A DNA stretch of 64,000 nt from Tipula vernalis. Lineage: Eukaryota > Arthropoda > Insecta > Diptera > Tipulidae. Each line of letters opens with the position of its first letter. Within the stretch, counting starts at the first letter, position 1. Location of the stretch: contig OY282560.1 in assembly GCA_958295665.1 (NCBI GenBank), positions 273,284,177 through 273,348,176 on the forward strand, given 5' to 3'. Position numbers and translations under genes: made by a program. Below, in pieces: positions 12,139-21,999 of the stretch. The notes under the pieces were generated by a model. The model saw only the letters and a program-made list of their open reading frames with translations, was not told where the DNA came from and made no database searches.

Positions 12139-12594
12139 TCATCATTCTACGATCGTATGCTTAAGGAACAGATGTGGAAGATGTTTAGTCTTCAGGGGTC
12201 TTATAAATGGATAAATATTCTGAGGAAGATAGTAAAGGACTATAACAAGAAAAAACATCGAACAATTAAATTGGCACCGATTGAAGTTACTAAGAAAAAT
12301 GAAAAACAGGTTTTAAAACGTGTGTACACTTATCCCAAGATATTGGAGAAAAACAAATTTCGTGTTGGTGATTTCGTTCGAGTTAGCAAATTTAAAACAG
12401 TTTTTGAAAAAGGATACACACCAAACTGGACTGCTGAAATATTTAGAATTGCTAATATTAACAACAAGGCTCCGGTAACATATTTATTTGAGGATTATCA
12501 GGGTCAGTCAGTGGCTGGACGGTTTATGAGAAAGAAATTCAAAAGACTAACAATCCTGTTCGGACGTGGGACGTCCCATATTAGAAAGTTATGA
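12139..12594 (+). pseudogene. Polinton integrase, C-terminal fragment
   Basis: An open frame of about 150 codons includes MLKEQMWKMFS, KDYNKKKHRTIKLAPIEV, KFRVGDFVRVSKFKTVFEKG and YTPNWTAEIF. This is the end of the integrase core plus the SH3/chromodomain-like C-terminal domain seen in Polinton integrases. The DDE catalytic core is missing. Its ATG is at 12157, but the same frame reads back to a stop at 12136, so the start reflects truncation. It follows the polymerase fragment by a few bases, closer than expected for an intact element, which points to an internal deletion. The enzyme would join the element to a 6-bp staggered target. Confidence 0.85.
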
Positions 12595-12779
12595 ACTTTC
12601 TAAAATCGGACGTGGACGTGGCACTCTTGAAAAAAACTGGTTTTGATTTTTAAATACTTTCCATGAATAAAATCATTATCACTATTATTGGATTTTGTTA
12701 ATTTATTATAAAATTTATTTCTTGGTGGTAGACATGTATCATGTAATTTATGAAAATAATCGAGCTAATCATAAGGAAA

Positions 12780-13327
12780 GGCCCCGTTTTGTTTGACTAC
12801 TTTTTGCTCTTCTAGATTTGTAAAAAATTTTTGTCTTTCAGAAAATTGATTATCTGAAAGATTTTTACATAATTTATCAATGCTCGAAGACATAAACTTA
12901 AATGAATCGAGAAAACATATAATAAAATCATTCTCACCAAATTTAAAATGTTTCTATTTTTTCAGAGTCAAATCCCAATTCTTTCACTATAAAATGAGAG
13001 TCGTATCCACTAAGATTATGACAAAACATCGGAACGAAACGTGTGTGCAGCTCCTCTGAATTGCCCCGTCAAGTGGCAATGATCTCTTAATTTATAATTA
13101 GATTCTGTAAATGATTCTCCACATACATTACATTTTTTATCACTATGATATTTTTTATTTTCTTCCTTAGTAAGTGTTTTCATTGGAATTATCGTTTTCA
13201 AAATATTATTAATTTTTTCAAGGTCGTTAGTAATTCGATGACAAACTAGTGTCGGATAATTTAAATATCTTGAAATAATTTTCACAAAATCAAGTCTACT
13301 CCTGCATGATTCACTCATGATTTTCAT
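12780..13327 (-). pseudogene. Polinton DNA polymerase B, N-terminal and exonuclease region
   Basis: On the minus strand from an ATG at 13327 the frame gives KKYHSDKKCNVCGESF and LRDHCHLTGQFRGAAH, the cysteine/histidine block that precedes the exonuclease in Polinton polymerases. After a frame change come FVPMFCHNLSGYDSHFI (about 13045-12995) and FLDSFKFMSSSIDKLCKNLS (about 12910-12845), the exonuclease-flanking motifs. About a dozen residues appear lost between RGAAH and FVPMF. This piece reads inward from the right terminus, opposite to the palm fragment at 11805-12137. The first 12 codons lie within the terminal repeat and are present at both ends. Confidence 0.85.
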
Positions 13328-13966
13328 CTAGATTAAACTCAATACTTCGACGCTTTATTTATAAATAACGCTCACCAATGTAGGATATTCCCCTGGAAGT
13401 ACATTTTGAAACGCCGAATTAACGCATGAATGTATACAATTACGCTGAAACTATGCTATAAATAAAACTTTATACCTGAATGTATAGAATTCAACCCTGA
13501 ATGTAAGTAAAAAATTAATTTAAATTGAAAGTATCCAATTTCCGCCTGAATTACATAATTCCCCTGAAAGTATGCTTATAAAGTAACCCTTAATTTTTTC
13601 AATTTACACCTAAATTCCCCTGAAAGTATGCTTGTAATATAACGTAACCCCTGAAAGTGTGTAATACCACCCGAATGTATGCCACCTCCTCTGAATGTAT
13701 GGGGGACACCTAAAAGTACGCTGAGTGGTAATAGATCTCACCACCTGAATGTATGCAATACCGCCTGGATGTATGCGAGGCAAAACGCCTGAAGGTGTGC
13801 TTGTAATTTAACTTACCACCTGCGTGTATGCGCTACCGCCTGAATGTTTGCTTTCACCCCTGGATGTGTGTATTTGCCCCTTAATGTATACTATGAAATG
13901 GTACGTAAACGTTTACGTCACAGCTCCCACTACCAAATTCGGTAGAACCAGCACGAATACACTATT
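13292..13966 (-). repeat. Polinton right terminal inverted repeat
   Basis: Reverse complement of 8062-8703. It carries the same degenerate roughly 20-bp units (CCTGAATGT or CCTGAAAGT on the plus strand, about 13395-13885) and the outer CGTAAACGTTTACG palindrome (13904-13917). Its inner edge runs into the polymerase start at 13327. The outermost bases are AATACACTATT, one mismatch from the left end. Confidence 0.85.
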
Positions 13967-14150
13967 AAAAGATAAGAATACAATTAAAAATTGTATAAGC
14001 CCGAAAAAGGCACAGACAATGGCATAATATTCATATGCATCGCGATCATGCGAGCCGGTTATATTCCTCAAAAATGGAAAATATCGGTTATTATATGCGT
14101 TAATACAAGCGATTACATATGTGCAACTACTTGCTAGTGCCTTAGGATGA

Positions 14151-14609
14151 ATAGGATGAATATATATTTATATTTCAGTCACATAAAAAATTAAGTTTTT
14201 TTGAATATAACAAAGATTTCTGGCGATTTAATATTATGGCATTTCATTTCCTTTATTAATATGTTAATGGAAAAAGATAAATTACATTTGCATTTCATTG
14301 AGAGAAACGGAAAAAATAAAAAAATATTACTTCACAGGACAAGGCTGCCGTTCTAGCATCTCTAGGAAGCATTTTTGCAATCAATTGACAGACCCGACGC
14401 CTGAAAATTTAACAGCTTTTGTTTTAAATTCGACTAACGGCGGCGATTTTTCTGGATACAAGCTTGCGCGGTTGTAGATAACTTCCCGAATAGCAGAAAG
14501 TTTAATATTCCTTTGAATGATGAAAATTTGTACATCCGCATATAGGAAAAAACCATTGTTTTTGCTACACAATTTTTCGTAAATTCTAACCTACTCCTCG
14601 CTGGCACCT
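14151..14609. other. Unassigned spacer
   Basis: The Jockey match ends near 14150. The rest shows no confident domain. A 63-codon minus frame at 14381-14572 has mixed composition but nothing I recognise. Confidence 0.4.
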
Positions 14610-14790
14610 TTAAATAACTTGCAGGCTAGCTCATGAATTAAGATTCAGTGCTAGAATAGTTGCTAAAGTTCTTGCAGACATTGACGCCAACAACTCAACT
14701 GGGATTGACGGTATTCCACGATTATTTTGAAAATTGTTCCAATTCTTTGGCTAAACCTTCGAGCATAAAGATATATAGTGAGATTGTAAA
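14610..14790 (+). pseudogene. LINE reverse-transcriptase fragment
   Basis: The plus strand near 14655-14738 reads AKVLADIDANNSTGIDGIP followed by RLF and a stop. The spacing around TGIDGIP matches the first conserved reverse-transcriptase block (S/TGxDGIP) of LINEs. Nothing further is recognisable downstream, so this is a short relic. Confidence 0.45.
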
Positions 14791-17700
14791 ATTCAAAACG
14801 TTTCTCCATTCACAAAACTGACTTTTATTTCATAATACTACAAATTTTTAAATAGAAAATCAATCAAAATATTGTTACACTTCTCAAATATACAACGAAC
14901 TTGTATACGTTTAATAATTGTACATATCGATACATAAATTGATACCAATATACGACCTTGAATATTATAACAACAACCAACGAAAATCGGTGTTAAAGGT
15001 GGTTGGATTTTACGTTTTAGTTTTTCCAAAGCTATGTAGAAGCAAATAAAATAATTTCACTTTTCTCAAAATAAAATTCAACAAGAAAAATCAATTTCGA
15101 GTACATTGGATATACAAAACGCTTATAGTATGTAACATGTGAGTTAACTATACATATTTTTATATACACAATATATATATACTGTGTGAATGTAAATAAA
15201 TCCATGTATAACAACAAACTAAATAAAATTTCAATTTCATTGGAGAACAAGAATGAATCAATTGAATTTTATAAAATATTAGAACTGTTCGATTTAATAT
15301 TTTATATGATGATGATGATGATGATGATGACGATGGTTGGGTGCTGTTTCCATGTAAAACGGTAGAGATGGCAAAAAATGGTGAATTTCCATATGTTGTT
15401 AAGGAAAAGTAAACCAATCTCATTTTGGTCCACCCTCCATGATTGAATCAAATAACAAACACAAAAAAAAAAAAATAAAAATAAAAAAAATTTAAACATA
15501 TATAAATAAATGAAGCTATTTGTTGTGCTTTTTGGAGCTTTTTGCGCCTTCGTGCTTTATGCTAAGGGTGAACGAGTATATAGTGATCGGCGCATTATAA
15601 ACGGCTGATTCAATGTTTATATTTATCGATGTTATTGTTGTTTGGTGTACATATTTTTTTTTTTTTATTTTCTCTGGGATACAAAAAATAATCCCAATAT
15701 GTGAAAATACAAAATAACAGAAAAAAAAACGCAAATGGAAAAAAAAATTCTGATGCAAGAGAATACGTATTGGAAAATAATGGAAATAAAAAAAAAAATG
15801 TATTTTCTTTTTTTTTTAACGTTCCCATCATTCCCAAGATAGGAAAGGGTAGTACAATTTTTTTTTTATTTTTATTTTTTTAAATAAATTTTTATTTATT
15901 TCATTTTATTTTATTATTATACATTTTTTTATTTTGGTAAAAATCCGTTTTTGTTTTAATTTCATCGATCACATGGTTTTGTGATTGGAGATATATTGTA
16001 GAGTAGTGCAGTTTTTCTATGATACAGAAACAGTTAAGTGACAATTGGCAGAGTAGTACAATTATAAGTTGTCTTATATATCAAATAATTAATTAAAAAA
16101 ATTAAAATTAAAATTTATAAAGTTTAATATAATTTTCGAAACCATAATGTCATTCCGGCAACAAAACAAAAAAGTTAAGTTTTAAAGTTCTTAAATTATT
16201 TATAGTTAAATTTAATATCATTAATATGATGAATAAATTTAAATACAATTCAATAATATATTCAAGGTCAAATTTAATAAAATTATAAATAGAATCAACA
16301 AGTTAGAAAATAATAGAATAAATTCTAAAATGTTTAGAGTGTGAGGTGTTAAGTGGTGGCTACAAGTTATATGATATTAATATACATAACTTTTATATGT
16401 ACTCATATGTGTTTATATGTAGTATATGTGTGTAATAGATTTATAATTATAGTATCGTATAGTAACATCAATATACATAAACTACTAATAATTGGTATAA
16501 ATATAAGAAGTGTTAATTGTTTTGTGGTAAAATATTATTTTGAGAAATTTTATACTCTATTTACGATTTGTTGTTTTGGTATATCCATACATAGACGTAT
16601 GTAAATAAATTTCGGTAGATCTGTTTGTCTATATACAAAAAAAAACGTGAATCGATTTTAGATACATAGAACGCGAAATGTGCGTATGTGATAAAAGTGA
16701 GGAAATATTTTTTTTTTTATACGCATGACACTCGATTTGACAGTTTTCTGCGTCTGTATGTCTGTTTATCAAAACATTAGACTGATCTTTCTCAAAATGG
16801 TTGAATGATGTTATATAATTGTTTAGCGGTATCCATTTTTAATTTTTGGTTGATATATTACATATGCATGGATCACATTTAATTTTACCGCCGATGGTTA
16901 TCAGGATTTATTTCACAGTGACACAGTGATTCTAATTTGGTTGAAATTTCATTTTCTTCCACTGTTGGGTCCATTTTGTTTTTTTAATGGAAATTATTAT
17001 TGAACTGTTATCGACATCCATGTGCCAAGTTAAAGAATTACGAGATGTTTTTCATTCAAATCTCAGAAAAATTTAAATCTCAGAGACTTTTTCAATCAAA
17101 AATATTTATCAATAGCTACAAAATTAAACACTTAGTAAAATTTACATTTAAAATTATATTTAATATTTTAATTCAGTCTTATTACTAAAAATAGAAAATT
17201 ATCTACAATAAATACTCATTCATTATTTAGTAGGGTTGTTAACGTTTCAAAGTGATTCGCCCGAAGCATAAATGAAAATGAAATTTACCGAAAAAGTTTT
17301 GTCTGTTCCTGATAATTTATGTGATGGCACAGCTGCACTGGAATAACTGCTTTCTATAGCAGCAGTGGAATGTATGACACGGAAATGGAAATCCTTTTGT
17401 TTTTAGACACGATGGCTTTAACGATCGAATTTTCAATTCTCGGAATGGAGCATCCTTTAACATTTCGGTAGATAGAGCTACCTTAACAAATAGGTTTACA
17501 TCTTTTCCAAATCGGCTAACAAATTATTCGAAAATTCCCAATCTTCAAAATCAAAATGGTGCACGAATTTATTGTATTTTTGTTAACTTCAAAACTTAAA
17601 GTTTTTTTATATCTGCGGTGCGATTATACATCTCTCGTATTACGAGTTACGAGTTTCGAGAACTTGCAATATGATGACAAATTTTCTTTAAACATAATAT

Positions 17701-18528
17701 TTTTAATCATTACGAGTTGTCTGGCGTACTTAAAAAGTTATACGAGTAAAATCACAACATCAACAAATACCAATTATGAGAACTCGTAATGTACGAAGAT
17801 GCAGGTTAGATATCACGTAATATAAGGTTATTCACATTGCATTTGGTCAATTTGACTTAGACGCAACGGATGGTTTACTTTATTGATGAATCCTCTTCAA
17901 TTCTTTCAATTCTCGTTCAGTTTGGTTGAACGGCAAGGATATTGAATGATGAGGAATATTTTGTGTCTACGCCTATTTTGTTATTATATACACGCAAATG
18001 TCGACAATGGCGTAGACAATAGTTTCCGGCGGCTTGTCGACTAACACAAAAACTGTTTTTCTAAAAAAATAAATGGCTTCTTGGCTTCTAATAAGGTACG
18101 GATTATTGATGCGGTATGTGGCTAATTAAAGATGTTCGTACAGTATTTCAGTAATTTTCAGCCAGGCAAGCCGCGGCTTATTAAAACAATGCAGCTTATA
18201 AGGGAAAAATAGAGTAGTGTGAACTAGCGTAGCTAATAATATGGTCTCAATTCCTTATGCCATCTTTGTTTACGTGATTAGCAACAGATTTGAAATAATT
18301 CAATTTAAATTTGTTTGTATTAATAAAATAACAATTTTCCCTATCTCGACGTAGATATGAAAGAGCAAGTTCACTTTCTCAAAAAACTCGGTTTTTAGGT
18401 TAGCCGAAGGTTTCCAGGCAAAAGTAAATGGAATACATGGATTGCAATAAAAACTTTTCTAAATAGTCTTACGTGGAAAACTTTGTTAATCGTGGAAAAT
18501 ATCGAATAATCAGAAAAATGCCCAAAAC
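14791..18528. other. Long AT-rich spacer
   Basis: Almost 3.7 kb of very AT-rich DNA with A/T runs, an (ATG)n microsatellite near 15305-15332 and many chance frames. Apart from the short frame at 15510-15608 no protein motif is visible. A 10-bp inverted repeat TGTCTACGCC/GGCGTAGACA flanks about 35 bp near 17968-18020. No RNA gene is recognised. Confidence 0.5.
15510..15608 (+). CDS. Short frame with signal-peptide-like N-terminus (tentative exon)
   Basis: ATG at 15510 opens 32 codons: MKLFVVLFGAFCAFVLYAK, then GERVYSDRRIING and a stop. The N-terminus has a lysine, a run of hydrophobic residues and a small-residue stretch, the form of a secretion signal. AAG|GTGAAC right after codon 19 is a plausible splice donor, so this may be a first exon encoding a signal peptide with later exons outside recognition. 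The residues RIING resemble a serine-protease activation site, but with a stop immediately after that may be coincidence. There is no upstream promoter evidence and no homologous downstream exon that I can see. It may be random. Confidence 0.2.
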   Translation: MKLFVVLFGAFCAFVLYAKGERVYSDRRIING

Positions 18529-19206
18529 TGGAATAAAATCAGCCTCTAGATTATATATTTGCATATGAATTGTTTTTATGTGTTTTGTCTATGGCTATCG
18601 CAGGAAAGAAATTCAGTTCAAGTTTCCCGTGGGATATCTGGGAAAATTCGATTTTCCAAAAATCATTAGATAATTTGTATAAAATCAGCCTCTAGAGTGT
18701 TATGTCTGGAGATGGAAGGAAAAAAATTCTGTTGAATTTTCCCGTGGGAGAGTCTGATTTTATACGAATTTTCTAATGATTTTTCAAAAATCGAATTTTC
18801 CAAGATTTCCCATGGGAAACTTGAACCGAATTTTGTTCCTGCCACAGCTATTGACAATTCACAACATTGCAATCCATCTGCAGACATAACACTAGAGAGG
18901 CTAATTTTACTCAAATTTTCTAATGGTTTTTGCAAAATCGAATTTTCCAAGATTTCCCACGGGAAACTTGAACTAAATTTTTTCCTGCTACTCGTACTTA
19001 CAAGTCACATCATTGCAATACTCATCTACACATAACACTTAAGAGGCTGATTTTAATAAAATTATCTAATGATTTTTGGAAAATCGAATTTTCCAAGATT
19101 TCCCACGGGAAACTTGAACTAATTTTTTTTCTGCGGTAGCTGTTGACAATTCACATCAATGCAGTCCATCTCCAGATGTAATACTCTAGAAGCTGATTTT
19201 ATTCCA
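18529..19206. repeat. Foldback-like element built of 147-bp tandem units
   Basis: Units repeat at about 147-bp spacing. TCGAATTTTCC starts at 18791, 18938 and 19084 in one orientation. Two further units lie in the opposite orientation to the left; ATAAAATCAGCCTCTAGA recurs near 18533 and 18681. The whole block is bounded by a 22-bp inverted repeat (18529-18550 and 19185-19206) with one mismatch. The turning point is near 18750. Long inverted termini of tandem units are the structure of Foldback transposons. There is no coding sequence; an open frame at 18666-18950 (-) is a by-product. The 147-bp period may be coincidence with nucleosome length. Confidence 0.75.
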
Positions 19207-20388
19207 ATTTCAAAAAAAAATTCGTTTAAACTCTATCGATTGATACCGATTTTTTTTTTTTTTTGTCTGGGATAACTCAATTTGCATTACCGCTTTTTTT
19301 TCGTCTGACATTAGCATGGTTCTGCATTATCGGCTTTTCTTAATAATATATATTTTGGCTAACTTTAATAATATATATTTCTGTATTGAATGCGGGTTGA
19401 TCCTTAAACACATACACGCGTAAAAACGAAGCTTCGTGAGCTTGACGAACCTGCAGTATTTCGACCTTAGTCAAAAATTTAAATGACAAGTGTTAAATTT
19501 AAATTTTGTTAAAATGTTTAAAAGGATGAGGAACATGTTTATTTTCTTTAAAAATATTTATTCTTAATTTTATAATTGTATTTTCAAAATTTGAACCGCA
19601 ATGATGCACGAAAATATTCCGACCGAAACGACCCGTGGTCCGAAAAGTTCTTAGCAACGATTTAATATTACCAGATGAATTTCAACTTCTGCGCAGCACT
19701 TAAAATGTGGGCATCAGACAAGAGAGAGGTTTCTACCTTAAGAAAAAGATGTAGGTACACTTATTGTGTACTTACATTAATCGGCTGAGCTATGATCCTT
19801 GCTGCATCTGTTTTTTTTTTTGTGTGTAATTTCACTCTTTTGGTACACACTATGGAAATGAGCATCCTGCTCAAAATAGAGTGTAACTTAAGTTACGAAA
19901 ATTGATAAATAAATAAATGAATTGAATTGAATTGGATGATGAGCTGTATTGTCTCGTCTAATTTGGTAATTCCACTTTCTAAATCAATTCTCACTAAATC
20001 AATCACTCTCTTCAACCCTAGGATACGAAATAAAATCTTTATTGAACGGTAAACAAAATGTATGGAATTTTAAAACGTCCTAAAGAATTCCCAATCATGT
20101 TAGACCTACAAACCATTTCTCTTCATTAACATTTACGTATCCCATAGATCTGGCCAAGGTTGTTTCTCCTCCAGGAGTGAAAGTGGGATAGTTTTATTGC
20201 TTTAAAAATCTGATCGGGTATCATTTTACGGGTGTGAAGTTTCCAACAAAAATCAAAAATTTATATGTATTGGTGCAATGGATGTACAGTCGGCCAAACA
20301 ACTAATATTAAAAACAAAATAAAAAATAATCAACAACTTAATTATAGAATATAAAGCATAAAACAATTATAAAAATATTAAATAAATA
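19207..20388. other. AT-rich spacer with a LINE/SINE tail
   Basis: Apart from the short LINE-like tail at 19840-19918, nothing is recognisable. T runs lie at 19250-19265 and 19810-19820. Confidence 0.5.
19840..19918 (+). mobile_element. LINE/SINE 3' tail fragment
   Basis: The sequence ATGAGCATCCTGCTCAAAATA (about 19859-19879), then GAGTGTAACTTAAGTTACG and a (TAAA)n tail, mirrors the insert at 4374-4629 (GAGC stem, CTGCTCAAAATA, then an ATAAATAAA tail). It looks like another severely truncated copy of the same or a related element. No coding part remains. Confidence 0.5.
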
Positions 20389-21012
20389 TAAAAAGACTTT
20401 TGTGGGTGAATCTGAAAATTGTTGAATTTTTTTTTGTGTCGTATGGCTTATAGAGGTTTGCTGTACGGAAGATTGTCCAAATCACAGAGTTTTTCCCGGG
20501 ATGTGACATAGGCCATTAGTTAGCCTAAAGAGTGTGCTTTGATCTAAAATTAGTAAGATTTTATTATGACAATACAAGTCATTTGTGGGTGAATCTGAAA
20601 TTTGTTGAATTTTTTTGTGAGTTGAAAAAAAATAAATCTTCAATACAGCAAACCTCTAAAATCCATAACTCACAAAACGTTTCAACAATTTTCAAATTCA
20701 CACACAGAACACGTTTTATTGTCATAATCAAATCTTAGTCATTTTAAATCAAAGTACCCTGCTTAAGTTAGAGCTAGTGGCCTATGTCACATCCCGGGGA
20801 AAACTCGGTGATTTCGGCAATCTTCAGTACAGCAAACCACTAAATTTTAAACCAAAGTAGACTCCTTAAGCTAACTAGTGTCCTATGTCACATCCCAGAA
20901 AAAACTCTGTGATTTAGGCAATCCTCAGTACAGCAAACCTCTAAAATCCATACCACACATAAAAAAAATTTCAACAATTTTCAGATTCACCCATAAAACA
21001 CTTTTTATTGTC
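20389..21012. repeat. Second foldback-like inverted satellite
   Basis: A block containing GGGTGAATCTGAAAATTG, AGAGGTTTGCTGTAC and GGGATGTGACATAGG occurs in plus orientation near 20405-20520 and partly again near 20580. It is inverted at least three times to the right; CCTATGTCACATCCC recurs near 20780 and 20882. The outer ends (about 20389 and 21012) are inverted copies of an ATAAAAAG...TGGGTGAATCTG sequence. The arrangement is like that at 18529-19206, but the unit sequence is unrelated. No coding sequence is supported; the frame at 20532-20738 follows the repeat. Confidence 0.7.
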
Positions 21013-21995
21013 ATAATCAAATCTTACTAATTATTTTATATGAGCAATGTTGATATCACAAATTGTATAAAGCTTTTATTTATAAAACAAAGATTAACCA
21101 CTATTTTCTTATAGTGGTTTACAATTCCTGTCTGCCATTTCTTTTAAATTGCTTTCACCGACTGTTTCACTAATCCTAATATAATTTTTTGTTAAATCAA
21201 CAAATTTTTTATACAATACGTTTTGTAGATTTTTTTTTTTTGTTGAAAACTTTACATCCGTAGCATTTTAGAATTTTGAAAAAAATAAGAAAACCTTCAT
21301 AGATGTTGCCCGGAAAAACATTTTTAATTTTGATTATTAGTAATTTTGATGTTTCCTTATTGAGCCGAACAATAATTTTAAAAGTTTCATTAATTTCTTG
21401 ATTGATGATACAAAATAAATCTTGATGTTGCAATATTTCGATTAACGATTAGTTGTTGATTAAAGCCAATTTTATTTGCTTCAAAGCTTTTTAAGAAATA
21501 TTAATTTTATTTTTGATTTTTTTTTTTTGTTAAAAAAACGCAATTTCAACAAAATAAAGTTAGTTTTTGAACCGATTTTTGTCCTATTTTTTTAGGAAAG
21601 GGAATAGAAATAATTTACAAACAAATTTTATTTCACAATTTGAAGTTTTTGTCGATTCATTTGACACTTTTTTCGTGAAAAGAAATTTTCTAAACCGAAT
21701 TATGGTCTTCGATTAATCGAACAATTTTAAACGATCGGTTATTCTAACCATGTACTAATCGGAAAGTTCAATTTTTCTTCTATATGTAATGTGTCGATTA
21801 ACCGGGAAAACGGTCCATTCTTATTTTAAGTGCATAATGTCGCCTCACAAAACAAGCAGGGTTCGAAATTTTTTTTTTGTGAGAGCGCTCGATTCACCTT
21901 TGTAGTTTTCAAACCAAATTAAGAAATGTTCAAATGGATATAACTATTTTTTGAAAACAAATTAACGAACCTTCAAAACAAATTAGCAAATTTTC
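21013..21995. other. AT-rich spacer
   Basis: No gene recognised. Near 21915-22005 short units of the type TTCAAA-CAAATTA recur a few times just before the LINE at 22000. Confidence 0.5.
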
Positions 21996-21999
21996 AAAT

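Larger units (their letters stand above)
8062..13966. mobile_element. Polinton/Maverick DNA transposon, about 5.9 kb, degraded
   Basis: Long terminal inverted repeats start AGTAGTGTA at 8062 and, in reverse complement, AATAGTGTA ending at 13966. They are flanked by a perfect 6-bp duplication AAAAGA (8056-8061, 13967-13972), the size known for Polintons. Inside are fragments of a protein-primed B-family DNA polymerase and a retroviral-type integrase, the two hallmark Polinton genes. Capsid, ATPase and protease genes are not found. Full elements are usually 15-20 kb, so most of the interior is lost. Polymerase pieces read inward from both ends, and LINE sequence at 8704-about 11803 sits inside the left arm. 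It is inserted in a Jockey LINE. Confidence 0.88.

Noticed and set aside
15160..15883. Several overlapping frames rich in F, K and S
   Set aside because: They run through poly(A), poly(T) and ATG repeats on both strands; composition artefacts.
17968..18020. 10-bp inverted repeat TGTCTACGCC/GGCGTAGACA
   Set aside because: Isolated, with no matching termini, duplication or gene context.
18666..18950. 94-codon minus frame with repeated phrases
   Set aside because: It follows the 147-bp foldback unit; the repeat explains its internal similarity.
20532..20738. 68-codon plus frame
   Set aside because: Lies across the turn of the second foldback satellite and is not kept in its other units.
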